Positions 24,895-37,600 of a stretch of 64,000 bases of DNA are shown in pieces. Position 1 is the first letter of the stretch. Each line of letters starts with the position of its first letter. The position numbers were made by a program, and so were the translations under genes. The notes under the pieces were generated by a model, which saw only the letters and a list, made by a program, of their open reading frames with translations, had not been told where the DNA came from and did not search any database. The stretch lies in contig CM068827.1 in NCBI GenBank assembly GCA_028554795.2, forward strand, positions 140,305,751-140,369,750. Direction: 5' to 3'. The DNA is from Sinohyriopsis cumingii (lineage: Eukaryota > Mollusca > Bivalvia > Unionida > Unionidae).

Positions 24895-25089
24895 CTAAGC
24901 AAGCTTCTGAAGTATCACAAGCACACAGTCCCACACAAAGTATCCCCAAAACTTTATATTACATCGATTTTATCTATTTTACTATTTATAAAAACATTTT
25001 CAACTATTAAGACATAATAAATGATCACAGCTCTAACCCAAAACAAACAAATTCAAGATCTTGATATAAACGTATTACAAAGTTTTACT

Positions 25090-25730
25090 GCAAGTGGACA
25101 TTAAATAATGTCTCTACAGAAGCAAAAACTCGTTCAAAATGGTTAAAGATCACTTTATTAATAAGGACAGATCTCGCTTGTTAAACCTTGTTGAAGACAA
25201 TGATGATATAAGCCATTTTGCCAATTTCGAGCAAAATCCTGTCCAAATTCTCCCTTCTGCATTATAACAAGCTCAGCCAATGAGATACAAGATTACGTCA
25301 CAAATATTTGTAGAACTTCACAAATAGGTATAGATTTTGTTTATAGTCAAGCTCTCTCATAAAACTTTACCAGCTCTGACCAGGATCTGATCAAGACAAA
25401 TAATCATTAGTGTGCTGACAAGATCAAACAAACAGATGCAAGATTACCTCATTAATGTGTAGATCTTGATCACTGATTGTCTGAAATAATCCCATTTCAA
25501 AGTCTGACCAAAGGCATATCAGAAATATGGCTTTCTGAGCAGTAGCAAGCTGGTCAAATCAGATGAAAGATCACCTTATTAACATAAACGGCTCTCACTG
25601 GTTATCACAGAGATTGGCAATGATATAGGCATATATTCCAAGTCTGATGAGAAATCTGGTCTCCAGAATGGTGGCAAATGGTTGATGACAGACCAACAGC
25701 TGACAGATGCAGGGTCATACCATAAGCACC
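25090..25730. repeat. Degenerate tandem array, period about 140 bp
   Basis: A gat(c/t)ac.t.attaat landmark recurs at about 25147, 25291, 25441 and 25567, with a last weak copy near 25709 (spacings 144, 150, 126, 142). It is accompanied by variants of gatcttgatcactg. Units are highly diverged. Confidence 0.6.
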
Positions 25731-27960
25731 CTTGACCTTGCATACTTGATTAACTAAGTATCTAATATGTATCCAGACTATTTACAAAAATGTACAAGTC
25801 TCCTTTCAAATCTACAGCATATTACACAATACAGTGTCATGCAACAGCTTGTAGAGTTAAATATATCTATACTGGTGACATTTATTGCATGGAACTTTTG
25901 ATACCTGACAGAAATATAACACCAACATAACCTTTAAACTTTCCGATATGTAAAAGCATCAAGTAATTACAGATCATTATTATGACTGTCCATTTTACTA
26001 GTCTTGTACAAATGAAAGACTACAGTTCACTTTAAATTTTGTAAATGGGGTGAGGTTAAGCCATCTTTAAAATAAAAATAACCTCCAGTGAAAGTGTTCA
26101 TGAATAAATTAAAGAGACCAGGTGTTATGAAGGAGAATGAAGGCAGAGAATGGGGACTTAAAATCGATTTTTAATGGCAATAGAATGATAAACCTCTGTG
26201 TCTTGATTCTGGCAACAGTTATGTGTCAACTCTTGCATTAAAAGTGATCTCTTATTTCTTAGTCTTCTTTTTCATCATCATTTTTATCTAACAGATACAA
26301 CTTCCGGACTTTTTCATCCAAAATAAACTGTTAGTTCTATACAATCTTTTGTGACTCTTCTAGCAAAGGATTTATGAATGTCTGTCTTTATTCATATTGC
26401 AATAGATATCAGTCAATATAACTTGCTCACAACTTTTAAGTGTTGATTTTTTTTCTCTATGATGTATTATTTTTAAAATAACTATTTACTCCATGGCCTT
26501 CTGCTTCTGGTTTCTCCTGATGTACATAAATTCTAGCCTGACTCATCAATATGCCGACATATTTAACGTTGAAAATTTATGAATTATCGTATCTTTGTAC
26601 AACAATTTACCATTAGTTTTGCAACAGTTTTTCTGATAACAATGAATTGTGCAAGCAAAAAAGAAGACCATTTGTTAAATCATCCTATCAAAATTAATTA
26701 CCCTCTCTGTGGAATGACAAAATTATATAGATTGGCCAATTCTATGATGGCAGTTGGGAACTAATATCAGAAATCTCTTCATCCATTTTTGCAAACTTTA
26801 TGATTATGGCTCTAAAATCTAAGATGCTGTGATGGCATTGATAATATCCTATAAATTCAATCACAAAATCATGGCGGTAAAGCCCAATACATCTTGAACA
26901 CAGTTATTGAAAAAGCATCTCAAGCGCTATGAGTAATTCCACTCTGCCTAATTGTTCTTGTGAAATCAAATTAGCTCCGATTCCCATTGTAAACAACCAT
27001 TTTAACAAAGGTCTTTTTGACTTGGACCCATCATGCATGTGCTTCCCAATCAAATTTATTTAATCAAATTTGCTGGGTATGACACTATAAGGGTCTGTTT
27101 GACAGACACTCATTGAAATTCCTGAGATGCATCAAGTAGTTACAGAGCATGAGGCTGTGGCATCTGAAGAAAGCATGTAATTGAAGCATCAGAGGGAGAA
27201 TCTTTGTTCGCAAGCATGGAGCATGTGGCACCTCTCTTTTCCTAAATAATCATTTTTTTATTTTTCAGCAAGATAATCTCTTTGACACCATTTGAGACTT
27301 ATCCTGGGACACAACACAAAAACACAAAAGGAGAAGAATCAAGCTATAGCCATTTCTTTATCCCAATATAAGTCCAGGGGGCCGATCACTAAATTTTTCT
27401 GAACAGGAAGCTTGCTGTTGTTTGTTTCTTGCAATGGAAATTTGCTAACAAATTTGTAAAGCCACTCCACCCCACAAAATGTGTGGGTTGGAAGAACTAT
27501 GATCAAGCATGGGGTTAAAATGTTGGGGAGAATTTATTATAGTATCTATCATTTCCCAGCTTATTACAGTATCTATTATTTCCCAGCATCTTGTACACAT
27601 AATTCAAGGTAAATGTATATTGATGACCAAGTCTAATATACAATGTCATGTTTTAAAACAAAAATAAAATTCTGCTTGCGATAGAAAAAAATGCTTAATC
27701 AAAATTCCATGCGGATCATTCTTCACATTACCTTTCAAAAATGTCTTATCATCACCATGACCTCAGCCACAGAAAGTTACCTAAAAAAAATCTATGAAAT
27801 TTATTGACCCCTTAGCCACAGAGGTGCTTCCTAAACAATTAGCAAATTGTTTGACTGTATACATTCATTTTTGATGACTTGAATAAAAACAATAGACCTG
27901 GAATCATAAAAGTTGAATATAAGCTCTCAACATTAACGTTTGACATTTCAGTCCTAAGTA
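25731..27960. other. Intron sequence with no recognised element
   Basis: AT-rich intron. I see only a small duplication (agtatctat(c/t)atttcccagc near 27540-27590). Confidence 0.5.
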
Positions 27961-27969
27961 GGAAAATAT

Positions 27970-28614
27970 GGTAACGTCTCATTAGAGTGCAAACCATTAG
28001 AGCTTATCCCACTAGAGTGCAAAAAATAAATATATTTTTGTCCTACTAGAGCTAATCTTATTAGGGCGCATCCCATTAGAGCGCGAAGAACTAGTATCAC
28101 TACAGCGCGAACTAATCAAAAGAATTTTGAAGAAACAAAGTATTTATTATTCTCGTTCGGGGTTGTTGATCATTGATCTTTGCATTTTATTATTTTACAA
28201 TGTGTCGTACTCATACTGTCCCTGGAGCTGGTTTCTTTGTTTTCCTTCCCAGTATATTTCTTTATGACATATACTTCCTTCTTCAGACACTAGGTCTTGC
28301 GACTGGTTTCTATAACATGGTCTCTAAATTATAGTGATCTTGACCAATGATCAATCTATCACAGTATTGTGTTTGTGTTATATATGTATCTATATTGTTT
28401 TATTCATGTAATATCGTGTTTGTGCTAGGAATGACCACTTTATATATTTTAATTTATTTGCATTACATTTTTTATCTACTTGTTTATTTGCATACAAAAA
28501 AGAATAAACCAGTGTAAGGTATAATAGTTGTATAAAATTATGTGTATTGATGGTTCTCTGGTTTCTGTCTAGTAATTATTTTTTAATAGTGACGAGACCA
28601 CCGTTTTTGTACAT

Positions 28615-28704
<90 letters not shown>

Positions 28705-28884
28705 CATCAAACGTGATGGCAATTCAATCTTATTGAACTTAATTTTTTTCTCCACTCCCTATTGGGAATGCGCTCTAGTGAGATTTTTTCGCACCCTAAT
28801 GGGATTAGCCGTAATGATAATTTTTTTTCTTCAGCATCTCACTGAGCGGCGCTCAAATGGGATGCGCTCTAGTGAGACCAAACC
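27970..28884. mobile_element. Mutator-like non-autonomous DNA transposon (9-bp TSD)
   Basis: A 9-bp direct repeat, ggaaaatat, lies at 27961-27969 and 28885-28893. Between them is a 915-bp element. Its ends are inverted (ggtaacgtctcattagagtg against ggtttggtctcactagagcg), and the terminal repeats extend about 120-160 bp. Each end is built from several degenerate copies of ccattagagcgca. A 9-bp TSD with long terminal repeats is the Mutator-like pattern. No transposase ORF is present; the interior includes a long (TA)n tract. Confidence 0.8.
28619..28703. repeat. (TA)n microsatellite inside the Mutator-like element
   Basis: About 42 uninterrupted AT units, self-complementary, near the right terminal repeat of the transposon. 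Confidence 0.97.
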
Positions 28885-29499
28885 GGAAAATATAGTCCTA
28901 ACTGATACTATATTCCTGCTTATTCTGAAAGACCCATCACACACCATCATGTGTGGAAATGCACCAAATGAGCTTAATACAAAACCCTAGTAGGTTACAT
29001 TGGACTTCCCATAGTATTTTGTAAGAACAAGTGTACACTAGGATTCCCCTAATCTGTGCTCCTTTTTGACATCAGAAATTTCTGAGGATTTAATTTTTTG
29101 GCAGAAGAGGAGAGTTTCAAATCCATAAAATTAAATCCACCACAAAAAAGTACTACTGAATGGATGTTTAGGTAAAAGCATTACCTATGAAATTTTTGTT
29201 CCCATGAAACCACCTTTTTACATGCAAACCAAACCTTTAGTCTTCCCAAAAATATGATTTTAGCACATTTCTGGCATACAAAACAACTGGTACTGCTATG
29301 TTATCTGGTAAAATTTTAGCTCTAAATTTGGTAAGAAAAATTAGCATAAGGAGACAGTCACAACAGGAACCAATAGCTCAAGTTTCAGACAATTGGTAAC
29401 ATGCTGCATATATTTCAAAGCTTCCCACAACACATATCATAGCAGTAGTTTGCATATTACAAACAGTGTCATACTAATACTGACAGTCTGTTGACCACA

Positions 29500-30222
29500 A
29501 ACTGATGTAATTTTAGTTACTTGATACACCAGTGTCATTTAAGTTACTTGATACACCAGTGTCATTGAAATTACTTGATACACCAGTGGCATTGTAGTTA
29601 CTTGATACACCAGTGTCATTTAAGTTACTTGATACAAGTGTCATTTAAGTTACTTGATACAAGTGTCATTTAAGTTAGTTGATACACCAGTGTCATTTCA
29701 GTTACTTGATACACCAGTGTCATTTAAGTTACTTGATACAATAGTGTCATTTAAGTTACTTGATAAAACAGTGTCATTTTAGTTACTTGATACACCAGTG
29801 TCATTTTAGTTACTTGATACACCAGTGTCATTTAAGTTACTTGATACAACAGTGTCATTGTAGTTACCTGATACACCAGTGTCATTATAGTTATTTGATA
29901 CACCAGTGTCGTTGTAGTTACTTGATACACCAGTCTCATTGTAGTTACTTGATATACCAGTTTCATTTAAATTACTTGATACAACAGTGTCATTGTAGCT
30001 ACTAGATACAACTGTCGCTCTGGTTACCAGACACAAATGCCATTGTAGTTACCAGACTCAACAGTATCATTTTAGTTACTAGACTCACCAGTGCCATTTT
30101 AGTTGCTAGATACAACAGTATCATTTTAGTTACTAAACAGTGTCATTTTGGTTACTTGATACAACATTATTATTTTAGTAATTAGATACAACAGTGTAAT
30201 TTAAGTTACTGGATACAACAGT
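29500..30222. repeat. Minisatellite, 27-bp unit, about 26 copies
   Basis: The unit contains gttacttgatacaccagtgt followed by cattt(a/t)a. The central copies are nearly uniform; from about 30000 onward the units decay (tagttaccagac, tagttactaga). This is the first of three contiguous unrelated arrays. Confidence 0.95.
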
Positions 30223-30299
30223 GCCATGTTACATGATTCAGAGATATAGATTGATAGAAAAAGCAATAAGCATTTACACTGTTTTCAGGAGTATCCCTG

Positions 30300-30815
30300 T
30301 GCATCAAAAACAATCTTTGCATCTATGCCAATTCACTGTGCTTACTGAAATAATCATTGCATCTATGCCAATTCACTATGCTTACACTAAAAAAACATTG
30401 CATGTATGCCAATTTATTGCGCTTACTGTAAAATCATTGCATGTATGCCAATTCACAGTGCTTACTGTAAAAATCATTGCATCTATGCCAATTCACTATG
30501 CTTATTGTACAAATCATTGCATCTATGCCAGTTCACTGAGCTTACTGTACAAATCATTGCATGTATACCAATTCACTGTGCTTACTGTACAAATCATTGC
30601 ATCTATGCCAATTCACTGTGCTTATTGTACAAATCATTGCATCTATGCCAATTCACTGTGCTTACTGCAAAAATCATTGCATCTATGCCAATTCACTGTG
30701 CTTATTGTACAAATCATTGCATCGATGCCAATTCACTGTGCTTACTGTACAAATCATTGCATCTATGCCAATTCACTGTGCATACTGTACAAATCATTGC
30801 ATGTATGCATAATGG
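30300..30815. repeat. Minisatellite, 40-bp unit, about 12 copies
   Basis: The unit contains atcattgcatctatgccaat then tcactgtgcttactgtacaa, at exactly 40-bp spacing from 30481 on. Because 40 is not a multiple of 3 and the unit lacks plus-strand stops in every phase, all three plus frames are open across it. These frames are not genes. Confidence 0.95.
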
Positions 30816-30850
30816 TCTGCTGTTAACTAATTAAAACTTCAGATCTAACA

Positions 30851-31556
30851 TACAAATAATGAAATGCTGATTTGCTGTACCCAAAAGCCAATCCAGTAAG
30901 ACGAAAATCTACACTTAAAATACAAATAATGAAATGTTGATTTGCTGTACCCAAAAGCCGATCCAGTAAGATGAAAATCTACACTTAAAATACAAATAAT
31001 GAAATGCTGATTTGCTGTACCCAAAAGCCGATCCAGTAAGATGAAAATCTACACTTAAAATACAAATAATGAAATGTTGATTTGCTGTACCCAAAAGCCG
31101 ATCCAGTAAGATGAAAATCTACACTTAAAATACAAATAATGAAATGTTGATTTGCTGTACCCAAAAGCCGATCCAGTAAGATGAAAATCTACACTTAAAA
31201 TACAAATAATGAAATGTTGATTTGCTGTACCCAAAAGCCGATCCAGTAAGATGAAAATCTACACTTAAAATACAAATAATGAAATGTTGATTTGCTGTAC
31301 CCAAAAGCCAATCCAGTAAGATGAAAATCTACACTTAAAATACAAATAATGAAATGTTGATTTGCTGTACCCAAAAGCCGATCCAGTAATATGAAATCTA
31401 CACTTAAAAATACAAATAATGAAATGTTGATTTGCTGTACCCAAAAGCCGATCCAGTAAGATGAAAATCTACACTTAAAGTACAAATAATGAAATGTTGA
31501 TTTGCTGTACCCAAAAGCCGATCCAGTACAATGAAAATCTACACTTAAAGTACAAA
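30851..31556. repeat. Minisatellite, 70-bp unit, 10 copies
   Basis: Units begin tacaaataatgaaatg at 30851, 30921, 30991 and every 70 bp to 31481. They differ by a few single bases (gccaatcc/gccgatcc, gctga/gttga), so amplification is recent. The 122-codon minus-strand open frame over it is an artefact. Confidence 0.97.
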
Positions 31557-33099
31557 GTTCCACAAATTGGTTAGTCTGTGAACTATTTGAGAGCTGCTTT
31601 ATACAAGGAATTCCAATAGTGAAGACTTAGTCATATCCTAGAGAAATTTATTCCACATTCAATAATGATTTCCTCATTTATGTTCCAGCTCAAATTTTTT
31701 CCATGATGAATTTTTCCTCAGAAGACTGCAGATTGATAGAATTATGATGTGTAGGTCCTACTCCACATGACTCATGGAAAACTTCAATCTTCCCAATTAT
31801 TGATTCTTTTAGTCAAATTGCAAGTTGGAAGGAAGAAAACTCGAGGGTTCGGACTGTTTCTTTGACATGATTTATTCAATCACTCACATCCGAAATATTA
31901 GAGTCCAAATTAATCTTTTTTATGTCATAGAGAATAAATCTGGCAGATACAAGAATCATTTCGATTCAAGCAAATTTGGCAAATGGAAGAATCATTTAGA
32001 TTCTGGCAAACTAAGAAATAGTGATTTCATCCATAAATATATAAAACACAATTATAAAAGCAAGAGACAACTCTTTATCAGGCCTGCCTTTGATTGAGCT
32101 AAAATCAAAATAATTTTTAACACTGAAATTTATCAAGGGTGTGGATGGATGTAGAGAAAGACATGTACACAGACATCAAAGTGACCACACAGACATCAAA
32201 GTGACCACACAGACATCAAAGTGACCACTACAGTTAAAGCTTATGTCAAGGCAGGCTCCATAATACTGAATTCAATGCCAACCATCAAGAAATTCTAAGC
32301 CAATTTCCTTGTAATATGATCTGCAATGAGGTTATTTCTTTTCCTAGAAGTCCAAATTCAAAGGGAGAACAAATGCATATGTTGCAGTGTTGTCTGTCTG
32401 TCTGTCTGTCTACCTATAAGTAAAATGTCAGAATTAGGTATGGCATATATTCATAGTCATAAGCTGGTCTGATATGACAGCTATTCCTATATTTTCCACA
32501 GTAAAAAAGCCATTGTGATCAGCCCAATGCAGTCATGTGCAAAACTACAAACTAGTCTGCACGCAACCTTGTTTTATCCAGTTACATTTACATCGTACCT
32601 GTTCATTTAAATATCACAAACTGACCTGCACGCTGCAGGAAGTAGCACATCCCTAGCCTAATGCGATATAAAAAAAGATGATTTTATCTTCACCACTTAA
32701 AACTGTCTAATAAAAAACATTTTTCATCAGAAGTTGTTAAAAATGTGAAAAGTTTTCACAGGGACTTTTACATGAAATTAAATAACTTGTTTTAATACCT
32801 TATTACACGTTAAAACCTCCATTTATACAAGCACTGAATCATAACATGTACAAGAAAAGCTCATTTGCTGAGACAAGTAGTTAGTGCAATCTAAGCATTT
32901 AGCATTCAGGCAAACTGTAAGGACAATCTCCATTATATCAAGGTGAACTATGTGCCTTAAAACAGAATCTCTACTTTATCAGCAAAAACGACAGCTTATA
33001 GCAAAAGTTGCATCACAAAAGACCCACTCTCTTTAATCTGCTTGGTTGAGTCTAAAACTGAAAATTTTCTATTGCAAGATTGAAGTTTGGAGATGAGCA
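31557..33099. other. Intron sequence with two small simple repeats
   Basis: Three tandem copies of a 20-bp unit (cacacagacatcaaagtgac) at 32168-32228 and a (TCTG)n tract at about 32391-32411. Nothing else is recognised. Confidence 0.6.
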
Positions 33100-33600
33100 T
33101 TCAGGGGCAATAACTCATGAAAATGTGGGATTTTAAGCTTGTTACCAGATCGATCTAAACATGCATAATATCTTTGGCTAAAATACAGTATTCCTATGTA
33201 AAGTAATGCTACAGAAGGCATGTCAAAACAAAAGGCAATCAGGGGCCATAACTCCTCTAAATAATGTCATGGAACACTGGAAAGGAAACTCACCCAGGGT
33301 TACATCAAACGAAGGCCACACGCCAAATATGGCAGAAATCAGGACGCAACATCTCTTTTGAATAAAACCAAACCATGCATGGAATGTGGAAAGCAAAGAC
33401 AGGTTAATGAGCAATCATGGGCCACAATTCTTCTAAACAAGCCAAAACCATGTAAGGAATACGGAAGGGATAGAAACTCAATAAAAAAAAAGATGAAACT
33501 TTTAAAAGATGCATTTACTTGCCATAGGCAAGCTATCTACCAAAAGACTCTACTGTTTATGAAAAGTGTGACAAGATGGACAGATGAACCAACTGGTTGA
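33100..33600. repeat. Degenerate repeat block of the ggggccataactc type
   Basis: The landmark cag(g)gg(c)caataactc recurs at about 33103, 33241 and 33417 (spacings about 138 and 176), followed by tcta.aca.. and atg(g)aatgtggaa blocks. Such sequence is common in mollusc intergenic DNA (from memory, inference). It is strongly diverged here. Confidence 0.5.
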
Positions 33601-33912
33601 TGCAAGGCCCAAAAAGTGTGTGTGTCACATACTTAAAGATACATAAAGCCAATAAAAAGTTAACTTATAAACAAATAGCAAACACACACAAAACTGAAGA
33701 GCATAAACCATTCTAAAAGAAATTCCAAAAAAACAGTCATGTGGTCCTAAAGACATTTCTTGGTTGAGATCTTGATGCATGTAATTACTGAGCAACCAGA
33801 ACTGTGAATTTATTCAGTTTTTTTTGCTTATCAATTATTTTTATTTTGCAAAAGATTATTTTTTAACTATTAACCATCATGCATACAGTAATAAGTGACT
33901 AATGGAGACAGG

Positions 33913-34075
33913 ATCCATGCTGGCTCCTTGGCTAGCATGCCAGACACTTTACCAAAATGGTGCAAGTTCAAATCCTACCATCGGATCAGCTCCTTCCTTT
34001 ACTCCAAATGCCTAAGTATTAAATACCTACTTGTCTTTCTGTGCAAACAAGACAAAATCAAACCCAAATAAGCCC
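33913..34075 (+). mobile_element. SINE-C copy 3
   Basis: tRNA-like head (ttggctagcatgccagacac and B-box-like gcaagttcaaatcctacc), body with ctttactccaaatgcc, and tail gacaaaatcaaacccaaat. Confidence 0.68.
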
Positions 34076-37000
34076 TCTGCCAGAAATGGTATTGATGACA
34101 AAGCCATTAGAGATTGTGTATCTTGACATCATGTTTGATAAACTGAATTCATAGCACTCCAAACAAATGAATCAATAATGTGCTAAATTCCTTATGAATT
34201 ATTTCTTTCTTTTTTTCATAATCTCCATAACAACATTTAATACAAAGCAAATAAATATTGTTGCAACTATTTGCAGGTACTTGAAGAGTCAGAAGTTATT
34301 GGATTTTTTTAAAACTTGGTCCATAACATTAAACATTCCCCCCACCACCCGATATCCCAATTAAACAATGCATTATTTTTCAAATAAGAAGCAAAATTAC
34401 ATTTGCTTTTCTGTGCAATACATAAAATGCAATCATAAATTGTAATATTCAAACTACTTCTATTGTTTTAAAAAGTTAAAATTTGAAAAACAGAAATTAA
34501 ATCATGTTTTAGGCCAGGCATAGGGAGCTTCCTCCAGGGCTTAGGCTGGATAAGTGATTTTTAAAAGCCAGTCCCTATGATGTAATTAAATGATAAAACC
34601 AGGCCATGTATTGGATGCCCACCTGTTTTTGACCATGATACTAAATTGTAACAAATTCCAAATTATAACAAGTTTCACTGCAGCCTTGTAATTAAAAAAT
34701 AAAACAGTATGACAGACCTGGAAAAGTCCAAATATTGAACTTACCCCTGAATCAAGACTTTCATAAACATCAGGAAATATCATCATCTTTCCTCCTTATT
34801 CTATATAAATGCTGGGCAAATAACAATAACTTCACTTGCCCTACAATATTTTCAACTTTTTTCCCCCAGCTGCCATGCTGCATATTTTTTCCATCACTGC
34901 CTTGGAAAAGTATTAGAGAGACCAAATAAGTTTTGTCAGACAGCTTCATTGGTGGGTGTTTAGAGACAAATTGTTTAAAATGTCAAATTACATGTAGTAA
35001 AAGGTTTTTTCCCAAGTGATACACAAGTACTGTATTAACCTTGGTATTGTGCATTGGGAAAACAGCCAATAAACTGGTCTTGAAATTGTTATTAACATTT
35101 GTCATACATCTTCTTGGTCCACAATGCTGTGAAATTAGTGTTAACACACCAGTTACTTCTCAAGTACAACAGCAAAATATTGTAATGCTAAAATCAATGC
35201 AATGACCATCAGAAAAGAAACTAATTAGAATTTATCATATTCGTATTAAGCCTATAAAGCTGCCAGATAAAACAATGTGTATTGAGTTTTCACTGGCCCA
35301 TAAGTCACTGTACCAGATTTAAAAACTGAATGAAGAGGGAGGGAACTCTAATTGGAAATGATCAAAGTGTCATAAGGAGGCCTAAGAAAATATTCCACCT
35401 GGAATAAAAGCTGAGAATAACCATACTGCAACAGCTTCTAAAACTCTAGTATTACCTAGATTGTGCATACTTTCCTTATATAACCACATACAAGTCCTCC
35501 AAAGAGACCCTTTCTCATCAAAACCTTCCAAGGCAGTATCTCCCATTCAATATCTGCAAGCTAGATAATTATGTATTTATGCAGCATAGAAATACAATTT
35601 AAATGGAATTTTAGCTTCAAAAGATGAAGAGTTAACTAGTCATAGTGAATAAATTATTGCTGTTTAAAAACTGTATTACTTTGTTTTAAAAAAACCAAAA
35701 AAACAAAAAAACATGCAAGTCAAGGAAGTTGCTCTCAAACTGATTATAAGGCTGGACGTTTAGCTGGGTATAAAGGGTCTCGCACCAAGATTCATACTTC
35801 TGAATGAAATGGATGAACTGAAGCATCCCCAGATGGTTTTGCTTACAAAGCTGAAGAGTCTAGAGTCTGGTAATTGCTAGGCATGATGAATTCGGCAGCT
35901 GTATTTTTAATGAGGGGTTGAATCACTCTAGGTAATTTGAGAGACAGGATCAGTACATCCTCAAAGCCAATTCTGCACATGCTGCATACTCCTGGTGCAT
36001 CAGCCAGCCTTGATGCAAATCGAAACACGCATATCAATTAAATATTTCTGCTGAAAAGTCACTTGGACATCAAAACTCTGAGAGATAACTGTGCATTTGC
36101 ATGTGGAAAACACACACACACATATCTCATAAACACAAAATAACATTTCATGACTTTGCTGCTGTAAACATTTAACACCGAATGCTGGTGAAAATAGATG
36201 CAGACCAACAAAGAAGGATATGTAGGAAAAATACAATAAACTGATCTGTTTTTTTAATACTGCACAAATAATTTATTTCAAAAATAATTTATTTCAATCC
36301 TTTTCAATCTTCAAGATTTTACAAAACAACAAAACATTTCTTGAGAAGATTGCTGCTTCAGGAAAGCACTTATTGCTTTCCCTGGAGGATAATTATTAAT
36401 CTGGTGTTTAAATTTAGTTTTCAGTAACCATAAAATCTGCAAAATATTGGTACACACAGGAAAAATATTCAATTTTTGAGAATGAACTGTAAAGGTTATA
36501 TGGCCTAAGCTCATACTTACATCCTGACATTATTATGGGCCAATGTACATATTTAATAAATAAGCTAGCCCTCATTTCATTTTATTTATTGCTTAAACAA
36601 ATACACAAACATTTTGTGACAATTTTCTGCACAGGCAAACTGCACGGCCTTAAAATCAAACAGATGCCCCAGTACTATAAAAAGTAACTGAAGTTTCATT
36701 GTAGCTGCTGAACCAATACCAAAAAAAGGCAAAAGTAATCAACTATAATTTGTTTACTTCCTTCATGAATTATTTTTTTTAAAAATCACCCTTCTTCATA
36801 ATCTGTTTTGTCTAATGCACAAATGCACATGCATATTCCCAATTGTCTAGTCTAAACTGGACCCATCTACACCGTACTGTGTTACCATATACACTGGTTT
36901 GTAGGTTCTTTCAACCCACTGCAGTACTCCCTGCCATGTGTCTCAGTATAAACAGGTTTCCTATTAAAAGGCAAGTGTAACCATGATTCCTTTTCATTGT

Positions 37001-37184
37001 CTTTAAAGTAATATTATGTATCAAATAGCCCCAATATAAGGTGACTTCACTGATAAGGGTGTTCCACTTTTATATCATATATGACCAATGTCATAATGAG
37101 GGAGTACAGGAGTTGCTCAAGAGAAAAAAAGGAGGCAACTAAGTATAGTCAAGTTAACAAAATCTTAACAAGAGAAAATTTATC
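34076..37184. other. Intron sequence with no recognised element
   Basis: No supported feature; AT-rich with short A and T runs. Confidence 0.5.
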
Positions 37185-37600
37185 TCAAACCCAGCAACAA
37201 CTTATTAGCCTCAATCTCATCCTATTTTGAAAACGGACAGCAAGAATATCACACTTTCTCTGGCTGAGATGCCAGTGCATCAAAGGTTAACCCTGCATTG
37301 AGAGACAGTCTTAACAAGACCAGTTATATCTGACACAGTAACTGCTCATTTGGCAGGAGCTCATCCTGTTTCAAATTCTGAAGCAATTAAGAATATTTCA
37401 TTTTTTCTGGCTGGGTGCTCAGTCCATCAAAGATGAATCCTACAATGTGAGGTAGTCTTAACGAGACTAGCCATGTCAAGCCCAGTAACAGCTCATCTGG
37501 CAGGAGCTCATCCAAATGTCCCAAGCAACCATGAATGTCTCATTTTCTCTGGCTGTGACGCCAGTCCATCAAAGGATGAATGACCCAATAGGGAGGGGAC
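37185..37600. repeat. Degenerate tandem array, period about 145 bp
   Basis: The landmark tctggctg(a/g)g(a/t)(t/c)gc(c/t)cag recurs near 37260, 37407 and 37548, each followed by t(g/c)catcaaag. Between them gctcatttggcaggagctca and gctcatctggcaggagctca repeat. Confidence 0.75.

Noticed and set aside
29500-31556. CRISPR-like array
   Set aside because: Direct repeats are contiguous without unique spacers, and the context is a eukaryotic intron.
31195-31563. 122-codon minus-strand open frame
   Set aside because: Lies wholly in the 70-bp minisatellite.
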